This document shows positions 1 through 5,551 of a stretch of DNA of 5,661 nucleotides, one piece after another. How positions within the stretch are numbered: position 1 is the first letter of the stretch; each line of letters starts with the position of its first letter. The notes below the pieces were generated by a model. It made no database searches. It worked only from the letters and a program-made list of their open reading frames with translations, and was not told where the DNA came from. The stretch comes from JANXDG01 sp964521665 (lineage in GTDB: Bacteria; Elusimicrobiota; Endomicrobiia; DTEH01), in assembly GCA_964521665.1 (NCBI GenBank), contig CAZFSG010000064.1:1-5661 (forward strand), read 5' to 3'. The translations under genes and the position numbers were made by a program.

Positions 1-417
1 TTAGAAGAGTTTGGGATACAATATGAGATAAAAATTCTTTCTGCTCATCGGACACCTGAACAACTAAAAGAATACATAAAACAAGCAGAAGAAACTGGTA
101 CAGAAGTTTTTATAGCAGCAGCGGGTGGTGCTGCACATCTTGCAGGCGTAGTTGCTTCTTATACAACTTTACCCGTAATTGGTGTACCTATGGACTCACC
201 ACTTATGGGTTTGGATTCAATTTTGTCAATGTTGCAGATGCCGCCAGGAATACCTGTGGGCGTTATGTCAAAAGGTTTGTGGGGAGCAAAAAACGCTGCT
301 ATTTTTGCTGTACAAATTTTGTCATTAAAATATCCTGAACTTAAAGAAAAACTACAACAATACAAACAAAAAATGGTAAGTAATGTTTTGGAAAAAAATA
401 AAGATATTGTTTTATAG
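1..417 (+). CDS. purE: N5-carboxyaminoimidazole ribonucleotide mutase, class I PurE (5' end missing)
   Basis: PurE moves the carboxyl group of N5-CAIR to C4 of the imidazole ring, giving CAIR, in cytosolic de novo purine synthesis. The window opens inside the gene: 138 codons remain before TAG, and comparison with remembered E. coli PurE suggests about 29 N-terminal residues are outside, including the GSxSD phosphate loop. Visible are the SAHRTP motif (codons 14-19, the His matching E. coli His45), the GGAAHLAG loop (codons 42-49, the His matching His75), and the MPPGIPVG segment near codon 80. The GGAAHL loop is that of class I mutases; class II AIR carboxylases differ there. The C-terminus (NAAIFAVQIL, then a charged helix ending VLEKNKDIVL) is as in the family. 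The next gene starts 9 bases after the stop, so the two are probably co-transcribed. The identification is secure; only the start is unseen. Confidence 0.96.
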   Translation, partial: LEEFGIQYEIKILSAHRTPEQLKEYIKQAEETGTEVFIAAAGGAAHLAGVVASYTTLPVIGVPMDSPLMGLDSILSMLQMPPGIPVGVMSKGLWGAKNAAIFAVQILSLKYPELKEKLQQYKQKMVSNVLEKNKDIVL

Positions 418-426
418 ATCTTTTAG

Positions 427-816
427 ATGGTTTATAAATTTTTAGCAGAGATAATTTTGGTTATACATTTTTTATGGATTTTGTTTATGCTATACGGATT
501 TGTGTACAATTTAGTAGGATTGTTGTTTAATAAAAAATTACTTAAAAACTTTTGGCTTCGCACAATATATTTAGTTGGTATTTTATATGTTGCAAGTTTA
601 GCAATATTAAATAAATATTGTCCTTTGACAATATTAGAAACAAAATTAAGACAAAAATTTGACCCTACTTTTAGTCAACCTGATTCTTTTATAATTTATC
701 ATCTTGAAAAAATTGTTTATCCTGAGATACACCCAATTGTTATAGTTATCCCAACAGTAATAATTGCAATTTTTAGTTTTTTAGTTTATCTCATAAAACC
801 ACCAATAAAAAAATAA
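427..816 (+). CDS. DUF2784 family small integral membrane protein
   Basis: This 129-residue protein has three hydrophobic segments, at about residues 6-34, 44-62 and 103-123, and a short basic end (PPIKK). Between helices 2 and 3 it carries the pattern I recognise for DUF2784: CPLTxLExxLR at residues 65-75, then FIxxHLxxxVYPE at 88-100. The family is an uncharacterised inner-membrane protein group of about this length, so no function can be given. The conserved Cys65, Glu71 and His92 might bind something, but that is speculation. It starts 9 bases after the purE stop, and the aminotransferase begins 20 bases after its own stop. The ATG at 427 follows in-frame stops at 415 and 424, so the start cannot lie further upstream. 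No Shine-Dalgarno sequence is visible before it. The family assignment is by memory of the motif. Confidence 0.85.
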   Translation: MVYKFLAEIILVIHFLWILFMLYGFVYNLVGLLFNKKLLKNFWLRTIYLVGILYVASLAILNKYCPLTILETKLRQKFDPTFSQPDSFIIYHLEKIVYPEIHPIVIVIPTVIIAIFSFLVYLIKPPIKK

Positions 817-836
817 ATAAAACAGAGAGAAAAACT

Positions 837-2033
837 ATGAAACCAATATCACAAAAAATAAAAAAAATACAGCCGTCAGCAACTTTGTCTATCACTGCTA
901 AAGCTAAACAACTAAAATCACAAGGAATAAAAGTTATAAACTTTGCTGCAGGTGAACCTGATTTTGATACACCACAAAATGTAAAACAAAGATGTATTGA
1001 AGCACTAAACAAAGGATTAACCAAATATACACCTACTGCTGGGATTCCAGAACTTAAACAAGCAATTGTTGAAAAACTGAAACAAGAAAACAATATTGAA
1101 TACACACCAGACGAAGTTATAGTTTGCAGTGGTGCAAAACATGCAATATTTAACGCAATATGTGCTTTAGTTGATGATAATGATGAAGTTTTGGTCCCAT
1201 CGCCATATTGGGTGAGTTATCCTGAAATGATAAACTTCGCAGGTGGTAAGTTTATTCCTATTCCAACAGATGAAACCACAAATTTTAAAATCACTGATGA
1301 CATACTTAAAAAATATATCACCAAGAATACGAAACTTTTAATACTTAACTATCCTTCAAATCCTACTGGGATGAGTTATACAAAAGAAGAACTTGAAAAG
1401 ATTGCAAAAGTTTTAATAGAAAACCAAATTTATTGTATATCAGACGAAATTTATGAAAAACTTACATATGACGGATTTAAACACATAAGTATCGCTTCAT
1501 TAAACGAAGAAATAAAAAAGCTTACTATAACAATAAATGGTCTATCAAAAGCATATTCTATGACAGGATGGCGTGTTGGTTATGCATGTGGTCCCAAAGA
1601 AATTATAAAAGTAATGAATAACCTACAAGATCATTCAACTTCAAATATAACAACTTTTGTACAATATGCATCTGTGGAAGCAATAAAAAACTCAAATGAA
1701 TTTGTTTCAATGATGGTTTCTGAATTTGAAAAAAGAAGAAATTATATTGTCGAAGAAATAAACAAAATTCCTTGTTTAAAAACAATAAAACCACAAGGTG
1801 CGTTCTATGTTTGGGTTAATATAAAAGAACTTAAAGGGAAAAAATTAAATGGGGAAATTATCACTAATTCTTTAAAACTTTCAGAACTTTTGATTGAAGA
1901 AGCGAAAGTTGCAGCAATTCCAGGTTCAGCATTCGGCAATGATAATTATATAAGATTATCTTATGCTACATCATTAGAAGATATAAAAGAAGGTGTGGAA
2001 AATATAAAAAATTTTGTCCAAAAGTTATCGTAA
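837..2033 (+). CDS. aspC: Aspartate aminotransferase, PLP-dependent class I (Thermus-like subgroup Ib)
   Basis: This fold-type I PLP enzyme of 398 residues most likely exchanges amino groups between aspartate/2-oxoglutarate and oxaloacetate/glutamate. It aligns almost without gaps to remembered Thermus thermophilus AspAT, including the first 14 residues, which supports the ATG at 837. Visible active-site residues are Lys238 in LSKAYSMTGWR (Schiff-base lysine), Asn175 in YPSNPTG, Asp203 and Tyr206 in SDEIYE, Arg246 in GWRVGY, and Arg373 in YIRLSYATS, which should bind the substrate alpha-carboxylate. Lys101 in SGAKHAIFN matches the Thermus residue that holds the side-chain carboxylate, favouring aspartate. 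Some Ib enzymes also act on prephenate, which I cannot exclude. A weak GAGAGA ribosome site lies at 825-830. The position between purE and purC is notable because PurC consumes aspartate. The symbol aspC is used by function; the enzyme is not of the E. coli AspC subgroup. Confidence 0.93.
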   Translation: MKPISQKIKKIQPSATLSITAKAKQLKSQGIKVINFAAGEPDFDTPQNVKQRCIEALNKGLTKYTPTAGIPELKQAIVEKLKQENNIEYTPDEVIVCSGAKHAIFNAICALVDDNDEVLVPSPYWVSYPEMINFAGGKFIPIPTDETTNFKITDDILKKYITKNTKLLILNYPSNPTGMSYTKEELEKIAKVLIENQIYCISDEIYEKLTYDGFKHISIASLNEEIKKLTITINGLSKAYSMTGWRVGYACGPKEIIKVMNNLQDHSTSNITTFVQYASVEAIKNSNEFVSMMVSEFEKRRNYIVEEINKIPCLKTIKPQGAFYVWVNIKELKGKKLNGEIITNSLKLSELLIEEAKVAAIPGSAFGNDNYIRLSYATSLEDIKEGVENIKNFVQKLS

Positions 2034-2036
2034 TAA

Positions 2037-2066
2037 TTGTATTTATGCAACAAATTTTTGTATGAT
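2037..2066 (+). promoter_or_regulatory. Possible sigma-70-type promoter for the glycosylase-purC unit
   Basis: TTGTAT at 2037-2042 and TATGAT at 2061-2066 are 18 bases apart, just after the aminotransferase stop. Each matches the bacterial consensus at four or five of six positions. If used, transcription would start near 2073, inside the hairpin that follows, so promoter and hairpin readings compete. In DNA this AT-rich such pairs arise by chance. Confidence 0.3.
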
Positions 2067-2094
2067 AGACCGCCTTCATAGCGGTTTGATTTTT
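2066..2094 (+). terminator. Hairpin with T-rich tail after the aminotransferase gene
   Basis: ACCGC at 2069-2073 pairs with GCGGT at 2081-2085 around a 7-base loop. One A-T pair and two G-T wobbles extend the stem outward to 8 pairs (2066-2073 with 2081-2088). The downstream arm runs into TTTGATTTTT, so it resembles a rho-independent terminator or attenuator. It lies 32 bases after the aminotransferase stop and 18 bases before the glycosylase start. The tract is interrupted by GA, so termination may be partial. Confidence 0.5.
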
Positions 2095-2112
2095 CAAACA
2101 TTTGTTTAATAA

Positions 2113-2715
2113 ATGAAAATAAATTTTTATAAAAGGTTAAAAAGAAAATTTTTTTATAACCATCCAAAAATTGTTGCACCAAAACTTTTAGGAAAATATT
2201 TAGTAGTTAAAACATATAAAGGAAAAATTATAGTAAAAATTACAGAAACAGAAGCATATGGCGGCACTGAAGATGATGCATGTCATGTAGGTAGGTTTGG
2301 TAAAACAAAACGTACTGAAACACTTTTTGGTGAAGTAGGTAAAGCTTATATTTATTCTGTACATATAAACACATATTGTTTAAATGTAGTTTGTCATAAA
2401 AAATCTGATGCAGGAGGGATCCTTATTCGTGCAGCAGAACCTGTAAAAGGGACTGATTTAATTTTAGAAAACTTAAATTCAAAAAATAAAAAATACGATA
2501 TAAAAAAATTATTAAACGGCCCTGGAAAACTTTGCAAAGCACTTAAAATTAACAAAGATTTAAATGGAGAAGATATGGTTGAAGGAAACAAAATATATTT
2601 TTTAGAAGGTGAAAAAATAAAAAAGAAAGATATTATTAAAACACCAAGAATAAACATAGATTATGCAAAAAAATCTAAGAATTGGCTTTGGCGGTTTGTA
2701 GTTAGAAGTAGTTAA
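2113..2715 (+). CDS. 3-methyladenine DNA glycosylase, AAG/MPG family
   Basis: This 200-residue cytosolic base-excision repair enzyme should cut the glycosidic bond of alkylated purines (3-methyladenine, hypoxanthine and related bases). The family pattern is complete: FFYNHPKIVAPKLLGK near the start, ETEAYGG at 45-51, DDACH at 54-58, LIRAAEP near 105, NGPGKLCKAL at 135-144, and PRINIDYA with a closing WLWRFVV. A constant offset of 78 maps Glu47 to human AAG Glu125 (catalytic), His58 to His136, Tyr81 to Tyr159 and Asn91 to Asn169. His84 sits where human AAG has the DNA-intercalating Tyr162; from memory the Bacillus subtilis protein also has His there, so this looks like a bacterial subtype rather than damage. 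The protein is very Lys-rich. No Shine-Dalgarno is seen before the ATG, but the domain begins soon after it. purC follows 28 bases later. In bacteria the gene is variously named mpg or aag. Confidence 0.93.
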   Translation: MKINFYKRLKRKFFYNHPKIVAPKLLGKYLVVKTYKGKIIVKITETEAYGGTEDDACHVGRFGKTKRTETLFGEVGKAYIYSVHINTYCLNVVCHKKSDAGGILIRAAEPVKGTDLILENLNSKNKKYDIKKLLNGPGKLCKALKINKDLNGEDMVEGNKIYFLEGEKIKKKDIIKTPRINIDYAKKSKNWLWRFVVRSS

Positions 2716-2716
2716 A

Positions 2717-2734
2717 ATTATAAATTTTTATAAT
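2717..2734. repeat. Perfect AT-only palindrome in front of purC
   Basis: ATTATAAA (2717-2724) and TTTATAAT (2727-2734) are exact inverted repeats around a 2-base centre, and they directly abut the purC ribosome site GGAG (2735-2738). The right arm ends in TATAAT, which could serve as a -10 box, but I see no matching -35 element. All-AT palindromes are fairly likely by chance here, so an operator role is only a possibility. Confidence 0.35.
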
Positions 2735-2743
2735 GGAGCAAAA

Positions 2744-3646
2744 ATGAAAGTTTTAAAAACAACAGAAGAACTTGGTCTTAAACCTATAAAAAAAGGTAAA
2801 GTAAGAGATATATTTGATTTAGGTGATAAACTTGTAATTGTTACAACAGATAGGATCTCTGTATTTGATGTTATCCTTGATGATCCGATACCATACAAAG
2901 GTGTTGTTTTGACACAACTTACAAAATTTTGGTCCTCGTTTTTAAAAGATATTATTGAGAATCATATAATAGAGTTTGGTGTTGACAATTTGTCAAACGA
3001 GTTTGTAAAAAATAAAGAAATACTTCAAGATAGGACCATGGTTGTTAAAAAAGCAAAGGTGATTCCTATAGAATGTATCGTTCGTGGATATTTATCAGGT
3101 AGCGGATGGAAAGAATATCAAAAAACACAATCAGTCTGTGGAATAAAACTTCCAGCAGGACTTAAAGAATCAGAGAAATTACCTCAACCAATATTTACTC
3201 CATCTACAAAAGCTGATGTTGGGCATGATGAAAATATAACTTTTGAAAAAGCTGCTGAAATTATAGGAAAAGAAAAAGCTGAGTTTATAAAACAAAAATC
3301 TATTGAACTTTATAAAAAAGCTGCTGATTACGCAGAAACAAAAGGAATCATTATTGCTGACACAAAATTTGAGTTTGGTATTGATGAAAAAACAGGCAAA
3401 ATTATTTTAATTGATGAGATCCTTACGCCCGATTCATCACGTTTTTGGCCAAAGGATAAATACGAAGTGGGTAAACCTCAACCTTCGTTTGATAAACAAT
3501 ATGTAAGAGATTATACAGAATCCACTGGTTGGAACAAAACCTATCCTGGCCCAAAACTACCTGAAGATGTTATAAAAAACACAACTCAAAAGTATTTAGA
3601 AATTTATAAATTGTTGACTGGAGAAGAAATTGTTGTCAATATTTAA
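2744..3646 (+). CDS. purC: Phosphoribosylaminoimidazole-succinocarboxamide synthase (SAICAR synthetase)
   Basis: PurC joins CAIR to L-aspartate using ATP to give SAICAR in de novo purine synthesis. At 300 residues it is the long form, similar in size to yeast Ade1, rather than the roughly 240-residue E. coli form. Visible motifs are KGKVRD at 17-22 (nucleotide-binding strand), DRISVFD at 36-42, IECIVRGYLSGSGW at 109-122, FTPSTKA at 151-157, DTKFEFG at 206-212, DEILTPDSSRFW at 224-235, and SFDKQYVRDY shortly after. The ATG at 2744 has the best Shine-Dalgarno in the window, GGAG at 2735-2738 with 5-base spacing. The upstream enzyme PurE lies 2.3 kb to the left on the same strand, and an aspartate aminotransferase lies between. 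The stop overlaps by two bases with the end of the open frame of the decayed toxin on the other strand. No clear terminator follows. Confidence 0.97.
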   Translation: MKVLKTTEELGLKPIKKGKVRDIFDLGDKLVIVTTDRISVFDVILDDPIPYKGVVLTQLTKFWSSFLKDIIENHIIEFGVDNLSNEFVKNKEILQDRTMVVKKAKVIPIECIVRGYLSGSGWKEYQKTQSVCGIKLPAGLKESEKLPQPIFTPSTKADVGHDENITFEKAAEIIGKEKAEFIKQKSIELYKKAADYAETKGIIIADTKFEFGIDEKTGKIILIDEILTPDSSRFWPKDKYEVGKPQPSFDKQYVRDYTESTGWNKTYPGPKLPEDVIKNTTQKYLEIYKLLTGEEIVVNI

Positions 3647-4237
3647 TATTTTCCAACATTAACTTCAATAAAAACAAATGTATCTTTTTTAAAATTAGAT
3701 TTGACCCTATTTTTGTTTTTTTCCATATTTGTTCTTTTTTCAACAATCTGTTTGTTTATAGAAAAATTTTTTTCAACAGAAACCATACATCAAATATATC
3801 TCTATTTACTTTGCCAAACCGTTTATACATAGCAACAAGTTTGTGTGCAAAAATATCTTCTATAACCATAACTTTCATTGGACCAAGATATGTCTTAATT
3901 TCATATTTTGAACCAAATTGTCCTATATTCACTTCAATTTTTATATTTGGTGTTTTCTCCTTATAAGAAAGTAATATAAACAAACTAAACCTTTTAATTG
4001 CATCATCTTTTATTTTTCCATATTGTTATGTTATTTCTAAAATTTTTTAAAAACATATTCTTTTTTTTCATCTAAAAGGTCAAAGTTTAAATCTAAAGAA
4101 AATCTTGGTAAGTTATAAAAAAGATATAACACTGTCTCACCTTTAAAACCTAAGTATGAAGAAAGAGTTGTATCTGAACAAGTATCTTTCAAAATCATTA
4201 ACAAAATATTTCTGTGTTTAGAAATATCAAAACTCAT
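3643..4237 (-). pseudogene. Decayed AbiEii/AbiGii-type nucleotidyltransferase toxin
   Basis: This is the remnant of the toxin of a type IV (AbiE-like) toxin-antitoxin pair. Segment 1 (4237 to 4037) gives the N-terminal part, with SSYLGFKGETVLYLFY and PRFSLDLNFDLL. This is the nucleotidyltransferase core, normally GGT followed by DLDFD, here altered to GET and DLNFD. A frame change at the A6 run (4048-4043, minus strand) ends it. The restored frame reads KILEIT, hits TAA at 4028-4026, then continues as QYGKIKDDAIKRFSLFILLSYKEK into segment 2 (to 3756). Segment 2 carries VMVIEDIFAHKLVAMYKR and NRDIFDVWFLLKK, typical of the family's C-terminal half. A second frame change at A7 (3773-3767) is needed to read on into NFSINKQIVEKRTNM. 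That frame is open to 3643, but its last 25 or so residues are not recognisable. With two shifts, a nonsense codon and motif loss, it is very probably inactive. Confidence 0.82.
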
Positions 4238-4761
4238 AAATTTTTTTCACTCTTCTCTCCAAGATTTGCTTTTATAAATTGGTAAAACTTCAAAAACTTT
4301 TTCTTTATTCTAAAACCATAATGTTGTCAAAATAATAGTTTTTGTTCAAATACAAAATATCTAAAAATGTTGTTGCAATCCAATATGTTCCTTTGTATTC
4401 TAAACCAATAGGATTTGATAATATACTCTCTTTTATTTTCTTATAACAATACTTTTGACCATCAATCTTTATTTCTCTTGTGAGATAAGACGCTGCAAAA
4501 ATCTGTGGATAGTACTGAAAAATTACACCTGCTTGAGATAGGACTGCCTTAAAACTAATATAGGAAGAAGTATAAATCTTTGTTGCTAACTCAAATCTGT
4601 CACAATCTTTGTCTTTTACATAAATTCCCCTTCTTAAACGAAGAATTTTCTTTGTTTTTACATAATAACTAATCTGTCTGTTGCCAAAGAAGTAATAATT
4701 CTTTGAAAGTAAAGACTGTGTTTTTTGATTTGAAGATTTCTATTTAATAACTACTTCCCAT
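4227..4761 (-). pseudogene. Decayed AbiEi-type antitoxin / transcriptional regulator
   Basis: No intact reading frame exists here, but joining frames gives a recognisable AbiEi-like antitoxin of about 175 codons. Such proteins have an N-terminal winged helix-turn-helix that represses its own operon and a C-terminal domain that counters the toxin. ATG at 4761 gives MGSSY, then TAA (4746-4744), then IEIFKSKNTVFTFKELLLLW, which resembles the helix-turn-helix start. After a break near 4690-4670, probably a small deletion, a second frame runs to TAA at 4307-4305. It includes KILRLRRGIYV, FELATKIYTSSYISFKAVLS, TREIKIDGQKYCYKKIKES and YWIATTFLDILYLN, all family hallmarks. Further frame changes recover VFEVLPIYKSKSW and VKKIYEF, ending at TGA 4229-4227. 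That old stop overlaps the toxin ATG (4237) by 11 bases, the usual antitoxin-toxin coupling. A recoded or still functional gene is unlikely because several independent breaks are needed. Confidence 0.78.
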
Positions 4762-4801
4762 TATTTTGTAAACCAAAGGCTACAATTTTCGTTACTTTTA
4801 G

Positions 4802-4831
4802 TTTATAAAATAGAAAAAAACATTTTGTCAA
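4802..4831 (-). promoter_or_regulatory. Promoter of the former antitoxin-toxin operon
   Basis: On the minus strand a perfect TTGACA (4831-4826) is followed after 18 bases by TATAAA (4807-4802); TTATAA one base earlier gives the ideal 17-base spacing. The antitoxin ATG at 4761 lies 40 bases downstream of the -10 box, a normal leader length. It is the best promoter match I found in the window and points at genes that are now broken. Confidence 0.55.
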
Positions 4832-4859
4832 TATTTTGAAAAAATTTTTGACTAAATTA

Positions 4860-4877
4860 CGCAGGGTAAAACCCGCG
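4860..4877. repeat. GC-rich hairpin in the intergenic region
   Basis: CGC plus GGGT (4860-4867, with A4863 bulged) pairs with ACCCGCG (4871-4877) around an AAA loop, making seven pairs with one bulge. Its G+C content stands out sharply from the flanking AT-rich DNA. On the minus strand it lies downstream of the metalloprotease gene and just upstream of the former toxin-antitoxin promoter. It could be a REP-like element or the base of a 3'-end structure; there is no T-run directly after it on either strand. Confidence 0.4.
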
Positions 4878-4894
4878 ACTACCAATTTTTGGGC

Positions 4895-4922
4895 TGCAAC
4901 AACCATGTTGTTGCAATTTTTT
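4895..4922 (+). terminator. Strong hairpin with T-run, terminator-like on the plus strand
   Basis: TGCAACAAC (4895-4903) and GTTGTTGCA (4907-4915) form a perfect 9-bp stem with a CAT loop, followed on the plus strand by ATTTTTT (4916-4922). By form this is a rho-independent terminator for plus-strand transcription, yet no plus-strand gene lies within 1.2 kb to its left. On the minus strand the stem lies about 50 bases after the metalloprotease stop, but the T-run is on the wrong side. It may instead protect that mRNA's 3' end or stop antisense transcription. Confidence 0.45.
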
Positions 4923-4966
4923 GCACCTCAAAAAACACCATTTTTAGTTAACAGAACCAAAAATTG

Positions 4967-5539
4967 TTACTTATAGTTTTCAAGTTTCTTTTCACATTTT
5001 TCACAGAAACACTTTGATTTACGGTCAGTATCACCAACCCAGTTGGAAAAAAACATTACACAGGAAGGATTACTACAATGTGGTAAGCCAAAAGAATGGC
5101 CAAGTTCGTGAATTATAGTTTTAACAGTCCTTTCTTTAAGAAGGAATTTTTCTTTTTCTGTATCAATTTTTGTACAAGGTTTAAATCTATAAATTGACAC
5201 AATACAAACATTTCCTGCTGACTGTCCAAATATATAATTATAACCCTCTTCATACAAATCTTTGTCTACCACTAAAAATAAAACATCTGCATCTTGTGGG
5301 ACAAATTTTTTTGCAAAAACAAGAATTTTTGAAGCCGAATATTGATTTCTTTTTTTATTGTAGGCAAAATCTATATTTTTAAATGTTTCTTTTTCTTTTA
5401 TGTCAACCTTAAGAATTTCCTCAACCTCATTTAGTATGGCAGTTCTATCAACATCTTCACAATCTACAAAAGAAAAATATATTGTTTGTGTTGACATGCA
5501 AAAATTATAAACAAAAATTAAAAAAATTAAAATTACCAT
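4967..5539 (-). CDS. Archaemetzincin-like zinc metalloprotease (peptidase family M54)
   Basis: From the ATG at 5539 the protein has 190 residues. Its signature is HELGHSFGLPH at 144-154: zinc ligands His144, His148 and His154, catalytic Glu145, and Met162 as the Met-turn. The four-cysteine site special to archaemetzincins follows: Cys155 and Cys160, then Cys179 and Cys182. Sixteen residues separate Met162 from Cys179, where I recall 17 in the family pattern, and an extra Cys177 lies beside the site. Upstream, NQYSAS (65-70), the DADVLFLVVDKDLY strand and FGQSAGNVCIVSIYRF also fit. The physiological substrate of bacterial members is unknown to me. The first 14 residues are hydrophobic with no basic charge, while Met15 (ATG 5497-5495) matches the usual cytosolic N-terminus, so the true start may be 5497. 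Neither start has a Shine-Dalgarno. The preceding gene ends 12 bases upstream of 5539, suggesting an operon. Confidence 0.9.
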   Translation of the reverse strand: MVILIFLIFVYNFCMSTQTIYFSFVDCEDVDRTAILNEVEEILKVDIKEKETFKNIDFAYNKKRNQYSASKILVFAKKFVPQDADVLFLVVDKDLYEEGYNYIFGQSAGNVCIVSIYRFKPCTKIDTEKEKFLLKERTVKTIIHELGHSFGLPHCSNPSCVMFFSNWVGDTDRKSKCFCEKCEKKLENYK

Positions 5540-5551
5540 TGTAAAACAAAT

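Noticed and set aside
791..1105. Minus-strand open frame of about 100 residues overlapping the aminotransferase start
   Set aside because: It lies opposite the clearly coding DUF2784 and aminotransferase genes, has low-complexity Phe/Ser/Ile-rich composition, and matches no family I know. It is an antisense shadow.
2394..2657. Minus-strand open frame inside the glycosylase gene
   Set aside because: It is the complement of a well-conserved AAG/MPG coding region. Its Phe/Ser/Lys-rich product is expected from the reverse of AT-rich Lys codons.
3756..3983. A separate 75-residue minus-strand gene starting from TTG
   Set aside because: Its sequence is the C-terminal half of the AbiEii-like toxin, and the frame extends further upstream to a stop at 4028. 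It is a pseudogene fragment rather than an independent gene.
4305..4761. Stop-codon recoding or programmed frameshifting to express the antitoxin
   Set aside because: Several different stops and frame changes would be needed within one gene. I see no slippery site with a downstream structure, and the neighbouring intact genes use standard stops.
4826..4857. GTCAA/TTGAC inverted repeat as a terminator or operator
   Set aside because: The arms are only 5 bases with a long AT-rich spacer, and one arm is part of the -35 box. It is too weak to call separately, although a repressor site cannot be excluded.
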